From NCBI RefSeq assembly GCF_051401765.1, contig NW_027480566.1, positions 620,001-684,000 of the forward strand: a stretch of DNA of 64,000 nucleotides, read 5' to 3'. The first letter of the stretch is position 1. Every line of letters begins with the position of its first letter. Below the pieces are notes generated by a model that was not told the origin of the DNA, did not search any database, and saw nothing but the letters and a program-made list of their open reading frames with translations. The translations under genes and the position numbers were made by a program. This DNA is from Calliopsis andreniformis (Eukaryota > Arthropoda > Insecta > Hymenoptera > Andrenidae). Positions 1-11,256 of this stretch are shown here, piece after piece.

Positions 1-44
1 GTCGCTCCGGAACCGAAAGTCGTCGGTTCGAAACGAGAACGTTA
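1..44. repeat. Partial satellite unit at left window edge
   Basis: These 44 bases are the end of a half B: the last 11 bases of its 110-bp front followed by the 33-bp tail with GGTTCGAAACGAG. The first full unit starts at 45. The array therefore continues to the left of the window. Confidence 0.95.
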
Positions 45-2495
45 GATCCTTATTCCTGATCGTTGAGGCACTCTAAAACTATTAGGCTGTATTGCTGTCT
101 GATGCCCGTGGACCGAGAGAACGTAGAATATCGGAGCGATCGTGTCGCTCCGGAGTTCGAGCGAAAAAATTCTAAGTCTCCGTTCGTGTCGCTCCGGAGC
201 CCGAGCGAAAAAATTCTAAGTCCCCGTTCGTGTCGCTCCGGAGCCCGAGCGAAAAAATTCTAAGTCCCCGTTCGTGTCGCTCCGGAACCGAATGTCGACG
301 GAACGAAGGGACAACGGTAGATCCTTATTCCTGGTGCTCGTGGCTCTCTAAAACCATACACTTGATGTCCTCTGTCTCTTACCTGTGTCGAGATAATCGA
401 GAATCATAGAGCGTTCGTGTCGCTCCGGAACCGAAAGTCGTCGGTTCGAAACGAGAACGTCAGATCCTTATTCCTGATCGTTGTGGCACTCTAAAACTAT
501 TAGGCTGTTTTGCTCTCTGATGCCCGTGGACCGAGAGAACGTAGAATAAAGGAGCGATCGTGTCGCTCCGGAGTTCGAGCGAAAAAATTCTAAGTCCCCG
601 TTCGTGTCGCTCCGGAGCCCGAGCGAAAAAATTCTAAGTCCCCGTTCGTGTCGCTCCGGAGCCGAATGTCGATGGAACGAAGGGACAACGGTAGATCCTT
701 ATTCCTGGTGCTCGTGGCTCTCTAAAACCATACACTTGATGTCCTCTGTCTCTTACCTGTGTCGAGATAATCGAGAATCATGGAGCGTTCGTGTCGCTCC
801 GGAACCGAAAGTCGTCGGTTCCAAACGAGAACGTTAGATCCTTATTCCTGATCGTTGAGGCACTCTAAAACTATTAGGCTGTTTTGCTCTCTGATGCCCG
901 TGGACCGAGAGAACGTAGAATGTCGGAGCGATCGTGTCGCTCCGGAGTTCGAGCGAGAAAATTCTAAGTCCCCGTTCGTGTCGCTCCGGAACCGAATGTC
1001 GACGGAACGAAGGGACAACGGTAGATCCTTATTCCTGGTGCTCGTGGCTCTCTAAAACCATACACTTGTTGTCCTCTGTCTCTTACCTGTGTCGAGATAT
1101 TCGAGAATCATGGAGCGTTCGTGTCGCTCCGGAACCGAAAGTCGTCGGTTCGAAACGAGAACGTTAGATCCTTATTCCTGATCGTTGAGGCACTCTAAAA
1201 CTATTAGGCTGTTTTGCTCTCTGATGCCCGTGGACCGAGAGAACGTAGAATATCGGAGCGATCGTGTCGCTCCGGAGTTCGAGCGAGAAAATTCCAAGTC
1301 CCCGGTCGTGTCGCTACGGAGCCCGAGCGAAAAAATTCTAAGTCCCCGTTCGTGTCGCTCCGGAACCGAATGTCGGCGGAACGAAGGGACAACGGTAGAT
1401 CCTTATTCCTGGTGCTCGTGGCTCTCTAAAACCATACACTTGTTGTCCTCTGTCTCTTACCTGTGTCGAGATATTCGAGAATCATGGAGCGTTCGTGTCG
1501 CTCCGGAACCGAAAGTCATCGTTTCGAAACGAGAACGTTAGATACTTATTCCTGATCGTTGAGGCACTCTAAAACTATTAGGCTGTTTTGCTCTCTGATG
1601 CCCGTGGACCGAGAGAACGTAGAATATCGGAGCGATCGTGTCGCTCCGGAGTTCGAGCGAAAAAGTTCTAAGTCCCCGTTCGTGTCGCTCCGGAACCGAG
1701 TGTCGACGGAACGAACGGACAACGGTAGATCCTTATTCCTGGTGCTCGTGGCTCTCTAAAACCATACACTTGTTGTCCTCTGTCTCTTACCTGTGTCGAG
1801 ATAATCGAGAATCATGGAGCGTTCGTGTCGCTCCGGAAACGAAAGACGTCGGTTCGAAACGAGGACGTTAGATCCTTATTCCTGATCGTTGAGGCACTCT
1901 AAAACTATTAGGCTGTTTTGCTCTCTGATGCCCGTGGACCGAGAGAACGTAGAATATCGGAGCGATCGTGTCGCTCCGGAGTACGAGCGAAAAAATTCTA
2001 AGTCCCCGTTCGTGTCGCTCCGGAACCGAATGTCGACGGAACGAAGGGACAACGGTAGATCCTTATTCCTGGTGCTCGCGGCTCTCTAAAACCATACACT
2101 TGTTGTCCTCTGTCTCTTACCTGTGTCGAGATAATCGAGAATCATGGAGCGTTCGTGTCGCTCCGGAAACGAAAGTCGTCGGTTCGAAACGGGGACGTTA
2201 GATCCTTATTCCTGATCGTTGAGGCACTCTAAAACTATTAGGCTGTTTTGCTCTCTGAAGCCCGTGGACCGAGAGAACGTAGAATATCGGAGCGATCGTG
2301 TCGCTCCGGAGTACGAGCGAAAAAATTCTAAGTCCCCGTTCGTGTCGCTCCGGAACCGAATGTCGACGGAACGAAGGGACAACGGTAGATCCTTATTCCT
2401 GGTTCTCGTGGCTCTGTAAAACCATACACTTGTTGTCCTCTGTCTCTTACCTGTGTCGAGATAATCGAGAATCATGGAGCGTTCGTGTCGCTCCG

Positions 2496-2515
2496 GAACC
2501 GAAAGTCGTCGGTTC
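2496..2515. other. Inverted repeat in half B tail (7-bp arms, 6-base loop)
   Basis: GAACCGA, then AAGTCG, then TCGGTTC. It is specific to the half B tail; the half A tail has a GTCGAC palindrome instead. A common subfamily carries GGAAACGAAAG (for example the unit at 2531), which breaks the left arm. Confidence 0.6.
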
Positions 2516-2617
2516 GAAACGAGAACGTTAGATCCTTATTCCTGATCGTTGAGGCACTCTAAAACTTTTAGGCTGTTTTGCTCTCTGATGCCCGTGGACC
2601 GAGAGAACGTAGAATAT

Positions 2618-2638
2618 CGGAGCGATCGTGTCGCTCCG
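2618..2638. other. Inverted repeat in half A (8-bp arms, 5-base loop)
   Basis: CGGAGCGA, then TCGTG, then TCGCTCCG: the arms are perfectly complementary. The dyad lies at the end of the half A front, directly before the 44-bp block, and recurs in most half A copies. It is not invariant. Units with TCGGTCCGG (common from 13973 to 50100) have one mismatch in the right arm; units with GGAGCCATC (38106, 38480, 59499) or GGACCGATC (12940, 18800) have a mismatch in the left arm, without a compensating change. It could be a protein-binding dyad or a hairpin-forming site; neither is shown. Confidence 0.7.
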
Positions 2639-2640
2639 GA

Positions 2641-2684
2641 GTTCGAGCGAAAAAATTCCAAGTCCCCGTTCGTGTCGCTCCGGA
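2641..2684. repeat. 44-bp sub-repeat block, the length-variable element
   Basis: The block begins GTTCGAGCGAAAAAATTC and ends GTTCGTGTCGCTCCGGA. In longer monomers one or two further blocks follow directly, and these begin GCCCGAGCG instead of GTTCGAGCG. The final 17 bases equal the last 17 bases of the half B front. Against the last 44 bases of the half A front I count about 28 of 44 matches, so the block may be an old local duplication of that stretch. Each block carries one A-tract (AAAAAATT). Confidence 0.9.
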
Positions 2685-2805
2685 ACCGAATGTCGACGGA
2701 ACGAAGGGACAACGGTAGATCCTTATTCCTGGTGCTCGTGGCTCTCTAAAACCATACACTTGTTGTCCTCTGTCTCTTACCTGTGTCGAGATAATCGAGA
2801 ATCAT

Positions 2806-2824
2806 GGAGCGTTCGTGTCGCTCC
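2806..2824. other. Inverted repeat in half B (6-bp arms, 7-base loop)
   Basis: GGAGCG, then TTCGTGT, then CGCTCC. This is the half B counterpart of the half A dyad, at the same place in the 143-bp ancestor. It is less well kept: CATAGAGCG, CATTGAGCG and CATGTAGAG variants are frequent and break the left arm with no compensating change on the right. Confidence 0.6.
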
Positions 2825-3564
2825 GGAAACGAAAGTCGTCGGTTCGAAACGAGGACGTTAGATCCTTATTCCTGATCGTTGAGGCACTCTAAAACTATTA
2901 GGCTGTTTTGCTCTCTGATGCCCGTGGACCGAGAGAACGTAGAATATCGGAGCGATCGTGTCGCTCCGGAGTTCGAGCGAAAACATTCTAAGTCCCCGTT
3001 CGTGTCGCTCCGGAACCGAATGTCGACGGAACGAAGGGACAACGGTAGATCCTTATTCCTGGTGCTCGTGGCTCTCTAAAACCATACACTTGTTGTCCTC
3101 TGTCTCTTACCTGTGTCGAGATAATCGAGAATCATGGAGCGTTCGTGTCGCTCCGGAACCGAAAGTCGTCGGTTCGAAACGAGAACGTTAGATCCTTATT
3201 CCTGATCGTTGAGGCACTCTAAAACTATTAGGCTGTTTTGCTCTCTGATGCCCGTGGACCGAGAGAACGTAGAATATCGGAGCGATCGTGTCGCTCCGGA
3301 GTTCGAGCGAGAAAATTCCAAGTCCCCGGTCGTGTCGCTACGGAGCCCGAGCGAAAAAATTCTAAGTCCCCGTTCGTGTCGCTCCGGAACCGAATGTCGA
3401 CGGAACGAAGGGACAACGGTAGATCCTTATTCCTGGTGCTCGTGGCTCTCTAAAACCATACACTTGTTGTCCTCTGTCTCTTACCTGTGTCGAGATATTC
3501 GAGAATCATGGAGCGTTCGTGTCGCTCCGGAACCGAAAGTCATCGTTTCGAAACGAGAACGCTA

Positions 3565-6500
3565 GATACTTATTCCTGATCGTTGAGGCACTCTAAAACT
3601 ATTAGGCTGTTTTGCTCTCTGATGCCCGTGGACCGAGAGAACGTAGAATATCGGAGCGATCGTGTCGCTCCGGAGCCCGAGCGAAAAAATTCTAAGTCCC
3701 CGTTCGTGTCGCTCCGGAACCGAATGTCGACGGAACGAAGGGACAACGGTAGATCCTTATTCCTGGTGCTCGCGGCTCTCTAAAACCATACACTTGTTGT
3801 CCTCTGTCTCTTACCTGTGTCGAGATAATCGAGAATCATGGAGCGTTCGTGTCGCTCTGGAAACGAAAGTCGTCGGTTCGAAACGAGGACGTTAGATCCT
3901 TATTCCTGATCGTTGAGGCACTCTAAAACTATTAGGCTGTTTTGCTCTCTGATGCCGTGGACAGAGAGAACGTAGAATATCGGAGCGATCGTGTCGCTCC
4001 GGAGTTCGAGCGAAAAAATTCTAAGTCTCCGTTCGTGTCGCTCCGGAGCCCGAGCGAAAAAATTCTAAGTCCCCGTTCGTGTCGCTCCGGAGCCCGAGCG
4101 AAAAAATTCTAAGTCCCCGTTCGTGTCGCTCCGGAACCGAATGTCGACGGAACGAAGGGACAACGGTAGATCCTTATTCCTGGTGCTCGTGGCTCTCTAA
4201 AACCATACACTTGATGTCCTCTGTCTCTTACCTGTGTCGAGATAATCGAGAATCATAGAGCGTTCGTGTCGCTCCGGAACCGAAAGTCGTCGGTTCGAAA
4301 CGAGAACGTCAGATCCTTATTCCTGATCGCTGAGGCACTCTAAAACTATTAGGCTGTTTTGCTCTCTGAAGCCCGTGGACCGAGAGAACGTAGAATATCG
4401 GAGCGATCGTGTCGCTCCGGAGTACGAGCGAAAAAATTCTAAGTCCCCGTTCGTGTCGCTCCGGAACCGAATGTCGACGGAACGAAGGGACAACGGTAGA
4501 TCCTTATTCCTGGTTCTCGTGGCTCTGTAAAACCATACACTTGTTGTCCTCTGTCTCTTACCTGTGTCGAGATAATCGAGAATCATGGAGCGTTCGTGTC
4601 GCTCCGGAACCGAAAGTCGTCGGTTCGAAACGAGAACGTTAGATCCTTATTCCTGATCGTTGAGGCACTCTAAAACTTTTAGGCTGTTTTGCTCTCTGAT
4701 GCCCGTGGACCGAGAGAACGTAGAATATCGGAGCGATCGTGTCGCTCCGGAGTTCGAGCGAAAAAATTCCAAGTCCCCGTTCGTGTCGCTCCGGAACCGA
4801 ATGTCGACGGAACGAAGGGACAACGGTAGATCCTTATTCCTGGTGCTCGTGGCTCTCTAAAACCATACACTTGTTGTCCTCTGTCTCTTAGCTGTGTCGA
4901 GATAATCGAGAATCATTGAGCGTTCGTGTCGCTCCGGAACCGAAAGTCGTCGGTTCGAAACGAGAACGTTAGATCCTTATTCCTGATCGTTGAGGCACTC
5001 TAAAACTATTAGGCTGTTTTGCTCTCTGATGCCGTGGACCGAGAGAACGTAGAATATCGGAGCGATCGTGTCGCTCCGGAGTTCGAGCGAAAAAATTCTA
5101 AGTCTCCGTTCGTGTCGCTCCGGAGCCCGAGCGAAAAAATTCTAAGTCCCCGTTCGTGTCGCTCCGGAACCGAGTGTCGACGGAACGAAGGGACAACGGT
5201 AGATCCTTATTCCTGGTGCTCGTGGCTCTCTAAAACCATACACTTGTTGTCCTCTGTCTCTTACCTGTGTCGAGATAATCGAGAATCATGGAGCGTTCGT
5301 GTCGCTCCGGAAACGAAAGTCGTCGGTTCGAAACGAGGACGTTAGATCCTTATTCCTGATCGTTGAGGCACTCTAAAACTATTAGGCTGTTTTGCTCTCT
5401 GATGCCCGTGGACCGAGAGAACGTAGAATATCGGAGCGATCGTGTCGCTCCGGAGTTCGAGCGAAAACATTCTAAGTCCCCGTTCGTGTCGCTCCGGAAC
5501 CGAATGTCGACGGAACGAAGGGACAACGGTAGATCCTTATTCCTGGTGCTCGTGGCTCTCTAAAACCATACACTTGTTGTCCTCTGTCTCTTACCTGTGT
5601 CGAGATAATCGAGAATCATGGAGCGTTCGTGTCGCTCCGGAACCGAAAGTCGTCGGTTCGAAACGAGAACGTCAGATCCTTATTCCTGATCGCTGAGGCA
5701 CTCTAAAACTATTAGGCTGTTTTGCTCTCTGAAGCCCGTGGACCGAGAGAACGTAGAATATCGGAGCGATCGTGTCGCTCCGGAGTACGAGCGAAAAAAT
5801 TCTAAGTCCCCGTTCGTGTCGCTCCGGAACCGAATGTCGACGGAACGAAGGGACAACGGTAGATCCTTATTCCTGGTTCTCGTGGCTCTGTAAAACCATA
5901 CACTTGTTGTCCTCTGTCTCTTACCTGTGTCGAGATAATCGAGAATCATGGAGCGTTCGTGTCGCTCCGGAACCGAAAGTCGTCGGTTCGAAACGAGAAC
6001 GTTAGATCCTTATTCCTGATCGTTGAGGCACTCTAAAACTTTTAGGCTGTTTTGCTCTCTGATGCCCGTGGACCGAGAGAACGTAGAATATCGGAGCGAT
6101 CGTGTCGCTCCGGAGTTCGAGCGAAAAAATTCCAAGTCCCCGTTCGTGTCGCTCCGGAACCGAATGTCGACGGAACGAAGGGACAACGGTAGATCCTTAT
6201 TCCTGGTGCTCGTGGCTCTCTAAAACCATACACTTGTTGTCCTCTGTCTCTTAGCTGTGTCGAGATAATCGAGAATCATTGAGCGTTCGTGTCGCTCCGG
6301 AACTGAAAGTCGTCGGTTCGAAACGAGAACGTTAGATCCTTATTCCTGATCGTTGAGGCACTCTAAAACTATCAGGCTGTTTTGCTCTCTGATGCCGTGG
6401 ACCGAGAGAACGTAGAATATCGGAGCGATCGTGTCGCTCCGGAGTTCGAGCGAAAAAATTCTAAGTCTCCGTTCGTGTCGCTCCGGAGCCCGAGCGAAAA

Positions 6501-7410
6501 AATTCTAAGTCCCCGTTCGTGTCGCTCCGGAACCGAGTGTCGACGGAACGAAGGGACAACGGTAGATCCTTATTCCTGGTGCTCGTGGCTCTCTAAAACC
6601 ATACACTTGTTGTCCTCTGTCTCTTACCTGTGTCGAGATAATCGAGAATCATGGAGCGTTCGTGTCGCTCCGGAAACGAAAGTCGTCGGTTCGAAACGAG
6701 GACGTTAGATCCTTATTCCTGATCGTTGAGGCACTCTAAAACTATTAGGCTGTTTTGCTCTCTGATGCCCGTGGACCGAGAGAACGTAGAATATCGGAGC
6801 GATCGTGTCGCTCCGGAGTTCGAGCGAAAACATTCTAAGTCCCCGTTCGTGTCGCTCCGGAACCAAATGTCGACGGAACGAAGGGACAACGGTAGATCCT
6901 TATTCCTGGTGCTCGTGGCTCTCTAAAACCATACACTTGTTGTCCTCTGTCTCTTACCTGTGTCGAGATAATCGAGAATCATGGAGCGTTCGTGTCGCTC
7001 CGGAACCGAAAGTCGTCGGTTCGAAACGAGAACGTTAGATCCTTATTCCTGATCGTTGAGGCACTCTAAAACTTTTAGGCTGTTTTGCTCTCTGATGCCG
7101 TGGACCGAGAGAACGTAGAATATCGGAGCGATCGTGTCGCTCCGGAGTTCGAGCGAAAAAATTCTATGTCTCCGTTCGTGTGGCTCCGGAGCCCGAGCGA
7201 AAAAATTGTAAGTCCCCGTTCGTGTCGCTCCGGAACCGAATGTCGACGGAACGAAGGGACAACGGTAGATCCTTATTCCTGGTGCTCGTGGCTCTCTAAA
7301 ACCATACACTTGTTGTCCTCTGTCTCTTACCTGTGTCGAGATAATCGAGAATTATGGAGCGTTCGTGTCGCTCCGGAACCGAAAGTCGTCGGTTCGAAAC
7401 GAGAACGTTA
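3565..7410. repeat. 3846-bp higher-order repeat, copy 1
   Basis: Eleven monomers at 3565 (330), 3895 (417), 4312, 4642 (330), 4972 (373), 5345, 5675, 6005 (330), 6335 (373), 6708 (330), 7038 (373). The same order of lengths and variants follows at 7411-11256 at an offset of exactly 3846 bp. The copies differ by scattered bases, for example CTCTGG at 3856 against CTCCGG at 7702. The unit at 3895 has three 44-bp blocks and a one-base deletion (GATGCCGTGG). Confidence 0.92.
4312..7037. repeat. 1363-bp four-monomer repeat, two tandem copies
   Basis: Copy 1 is 4312-5674 and copy 2 is 5675-7037. Each has the length series 330, 330, 373, 330. The first monomer of each is the GAAGCCCG/GAGTACGAG subfamily preceded by GAACGTCAGATCC. 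Copy 2 carries private marks such as GGAACTGAAAG (6300) and AACTATCAGG (6369). The pair lies inside the 3846-bp repeat, so it formed first. Confidence 0.9.
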
Positions 7411-10400
7411 GATCCTTATTCCTGATCGTTGAGGCACTCTAAAACTATTAGGCTGTTTTGCTCTCTGATGCCCGTGGACCGAGAGAACGTAGAATATCGG
7501 AGCGATCGTGTCGCTCCGGAGCCCGAGCGAAAAAATTCTAAGTCCCCGTTCGTGTCGCTCCGGAACCGAATGTCGACGGAACGAAGGGACAACGGTAGAT
7601 CCTTATTCCTGGTGCTCGCGGCTCTCTAAAACCATACACTTGTTGTCCTCTGTCTCTTACCTGTGTCGAGATAATCGAGAATCATGGAGCGTTCGTGTCG
7701 CTCCGGAAACGAAAGTCGTCGGTTCGAAACGAGGACGTTAGATCCTTATTCCTGATCGTTGAGGCACTCTAAAACTATTAGGCTGTTTTGCTCTCTGATG
7801 CCGTGGACAGAGAGAACGTAGAATATCGGAGCGATCGTGTCGCTCCGGAGTTCGAGCGAAAAAATTCTAAGTCTCCGTTCGTGTCGCTCCGGAGCCCGAG
7901 CGAAAAAATTCTAAGTCCCCGTTCGTGTCGCTCCGGAGCCCGAGCGAAAAAATTCTAAGTCCCCGTTCGTGTCGCTCCGGAACCGAATGTCGACGGAACG
8001 AAGGGACAACGGTAGATCCTTATTCCTGGTGCTCGTGGCTCTCTAAAACCATACACTTGATGTCCTCTGTCTCTTACCTGTGTCGAGATAATCGAGAATC
8101 ATAGAGCGTTCGTGTCGCTCCGGAACCGAAAGTCGTCGGTTCGAAACGAGAACGTCAGATCCTTATTCCTGATCGCTGAGGCACTCTAAAACTATTAGGC
8201 TGTTTTGCTCTCTGAAGCCCGTGGACCGAGAGAACGTAGAATATCGGAGCGATCGTGTCGCTCCGGAGTACGAGCGAAAAAATTCTAAGTCCCCGTTCGT
8301 GTCGCTCCGGAACCGAATGTCGACGGAACGAAGGGACAACGGTAGATCCTTATTCCTGGTTCTCGTGGCTCTGTAAAACCATACACTTGTTGTCCTCTGT
8401 CTCTTACCTGTGTCGAGATAATCGAGAATCATGGAGCGTTCGTGTCGCTCCGGAACCGAAAGTCGTCGGTTCGAAACGAGAACGTTAGATCCTTATTCCT
8501 GATCGTTGAGGCACTCTAAAACTTTTAGGCTGTTTTGCTCTCTGATGCCCGTGGACCGAGAGAACGTAGAATATCGGAGCGATCGTGTCGCTCCGGAGTT
8601 CGAGCGAAAAAATTCCAAGTCCCCGTTCGTGTCGCTCCGGAACCGAATGTCGACGGAACGAAGGGACAACGGTAGATCCTTATTCCTGGTGCTCGTGGCT
8701 CTCTAAAACCATACACTTGTTGTCCTCTGTCTCTTAGCTGTGTCGAGATAATCGAGAATCATTGAGCGTTCGTGTCGCTCCGGAACCGAAAGTCGTCGGT
8801 TCGAAACGAGAACGTTAGATCCTTATTCCTGATCGTTGAGGCACTCTAAAACTATTAGGCTGTTTTGCTCTCTGATGCCGTGGACCGAGAGAACGTAGAA
8901 TATCGGAGCGATCGTGTCGCTCCGGAGTTCGAGCGAAAAAATTCTAAGTCTCCGTTCGTGTCGCTCCGGAGCCCGAGCGAAAAAATTCTAAGTCCCCGTT
9001 CGTGTCGCTCCGGAACCGAGTGTCGACGGAACGAAGGGACAACGGTAGATCCTTATTCCTGGTGCTCGTGGCTCTCTAAAACCATACACTTGTTGTCCTC
9101 TGTCTCTTACCTGTGTCGAGATAATCGAGAATCATGGAGCGTTCGTGTCGCTCCGGAAACGAAAGTCGTCGGTTCGAAACGAGGACGTTAGATCCTTATT
9201 CCTGATCGTTGAGGCACTCTAAAACTATTAGGCTGTTTTGCTCTCTGATGCCCGTGGACCGAGAGAACGTAGAATATCGGAGCGATCGTGTCGCTCCGGA
9301 GTTCGAGCGAAAACATTCTAAGTCCCCGTTCGTGTCGCTCCGGAACCGAATGTCGACGGAACGAAGGGACAACGGTAGATCCTTATTCCTGGTGCTCGTG
9401 GCTCTCTAAAACCATACACTTGTTGTCCTCTGTCTCTTACCTGTGTCGAGATAATCGAGAATCATGGAGCGTTCGTGTCGCTCCGGAACCGAAAGTCGTC
9501 GGTTCGAAACGAGAACGTCAGATCCTTATTCCTGATCGCTGAGGCACTCTAAAACTATTAGGCTGTTTTGCTCTCTGAAGCCCGTGGACCGAGAGAACGT
9601 AGAATATCGGAGCGATCGTGTCGCTCAGGAGTACGAGCGAAAAAATTCTAAGTCCCCGTTCGTGTCGCTCCGGAACCGAATGTCGACGGAACGAAGGGAC
9701 AACGGTAGATCCTTATTCCTGGTTCTCGTGGCTCTGTAAAACCATACACTTGTTGTCCTCTGTCTCTTACCTGTGTCGAGATAATCGAGAATCATGGAGC
9801 GTTCGTGTCGCTCCGGAACCGAAAGTCGTCGGTTCGAAACGAGAACGTTAGATCCTTATTCCTGATCGTTGAGGCACTCTAAAACTTTTAGGCTGTTTTG
9901 CTCTCTGATGCCCGTGGACCGAGAGAACGTAGAATATCGGAGCGATCGTGTCGCTCCGGAGTTCGAGCGAAAAAATTCCAAGTCCCCGTTCGTGTCGCTC
10001 CGGAACCGAATGTCGACGGAACGAAGGGACAACGGTAGATCCTTATTCCTGGTGCTCGTGGCTCTCTAAAACCATACACTTGTTGTCCTCTGTCTCTTAG
10101 CTGTGTCGAGATAATCGAGAATCATTGAGCGTTCGTGTCGCTCCGGAACTGAAAGTCGTCGGTTCGAAACGAGAACGTTAGATCCTTATTCCTGATCGTT
10201 GAGGCACTCTAAAACTATCAGGCTGTTTTGCTCTCTGATGCCGTGGACCGAGAGAACGTAGAATATCGGAGCGATCGTGTCGCTCCGGAGTTCGAGCGAA
10301 AAAATTCTAAGTCTCCGTTCGTGTCGCTCCGGAGCCCGAGCGAAAAAATTCTAAGTCCCCGTTCGTGTCGCTCCGGAACCGAGTGTCGACGGAACGAAGG

Positions 10401-11256
10401 GACAACGGTAGATCCTTATTCCTGGTGCTCGTGGCTCTCTAAAACCATACACTTGTTGTCCTCTGTCTCTTACCTGTGTCGAGATAATCGAGAATCATGG
10501 AGCGTTCGTGTCGCTCCGGAAACGAAAGTCGTCGGTTCGAAACGAGGACGTTAGATCCTTATTCCTGATCGTTGAGGCACTCTAAAACTATTAGGCTGTT
10601 TTGCTCTCTGATGCCCGTGGACCGAGAGAACGTAGAATATCGGAGCGATCGTGTCGCTCCGGAGTTCGAGCGAAAACATTCTAAGTCCCCGTTCGTGTCG
10701 CTCCGGAACCAAATGTCGACGGAACGAAGGGACAACGGTAGATCCTTATTCCTGGTGCTCGTGGCTCTCTAAAACCATACACTTGTTGTCCTCTGTCTCT
10801 TACCTGTGTCGAGATAATCGAGAATCATGGAGCGTTCGTGTCGCTCCGGAACCGAAAGTCGTCGGTTCGAAACGAGAACGTTAGATCCTTATTCCTGATC
10901 GTTGAGGCACTCTAAAACTTTTAGGCTGTTTTGCTCTCTGATGCCGTGGACCGAGAGAACGTAGAATATCGGAGCGATCGTGTCGCTCCGGAGTTCGAGC
11001 GAAAAAATTCTATGTCTCCGTTCGTGTGGCTCCGGAGCCCGAGCGAAAAAATTGTAAGTCCCCGTTCGTGTCGCTCCGGAACCGAATGTCGACGGAACGA
11101 AGGGACAACGGTAGATCCTTATTCCTGGTGCTCGTGGCTCTCTAAAACCATACACTTGTTGTCCTCTGTCTCTTACCTGTGTCGAGATAATCGAGAATTA
11201 TGGAGCGTTCGTGTCGCTCCGGAACCGAAAGTCGTCGGTTCGAAACGAGAACGTTA
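7411..11256. repeat. 3846-bp higher-order repeat, copy 2
   Basis: Eleven monomers at 7411 (330), 7741 (417), 8158, 8488 (330), 8818 (373), 9191, 9521, 9851 (330), 10181 (373), 10554 (330), 10884 (373). This is the tandem partner of 3565-7410. Its unit at 9521 carries a private CTCAGG in place of CTCCGG near 9626. The same change is seen at 15486, showing that the later 5860-bp duplication copied this copy and not the first one. Confidence 0.92.
8158..10883. repeat. 1363-bp four-monomer repeat pair, second occurrence
   Basis: Copies 8158-9520 and 9521-10883 are carried in the second 3846-bp block and keep the private marks of the first occurrence (GGAACTGAAAG, AACTATCAGG). The second member is found again at 15381-16743 through the 5860-bp duplication. 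Confidence 0.9.

Larger units (their letters stand above)
2531..2860. repeat. Reference 330-bp monomer, showing internal structure
   Basis: This unit shows the parts of the monomer. Half A front is 2531-2640, the 44-bp block is 2641-2684, and the half A tail (with GTCGAC) is 2685-2717. Half B front is 2718-2827 and half B tail is 2828-2860. Both fronts begin GATCCTTATTCCTG and end TCGCTCCGGA; both tails begin ACCGAA in most units (this one has AACGAA in the B tail). Aligning the standard A and B forms without gaps gives about 77 of 110 identical positions in the fronts and 25 of 33 in the tails (hand count). Neither the 44-bp block nor the 143-bp half is a multiple of three, which argues against any coding role. 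Confidence 0.93.
45..3564. repeat. Array block of ten monomers, mostly 330 bp
   Basis: Unit starts and lengths: 45 (418), 463 (374), 837 (330), 1167 (374), 1541, 1871, 2201, 2531, 2861 (330 each), 3191 (374). The first 0.9 kb matches the stretch beginning at 41296 at a fixed offset of 41,295 bp with a few base changes. Units 1167 and 3191 are close copies 2024 bp apart; both have CGGTCGTGTCGCTACGG and a CATCGTTTCG tail. The unit at 2201 is of the GAAGCCCG subfamily that recurs through the window. Confidence 0.93.

Noticed and set aside
2506..2525. tRNA gene or tRNA-derived SINE, suggested by GGTTCGAAAC
   Set aside because: The flanks do not form a T stem (GTCGG against CGAGA), and no acceptor, D or anticodon arm is visible in the half B sequence upstream.
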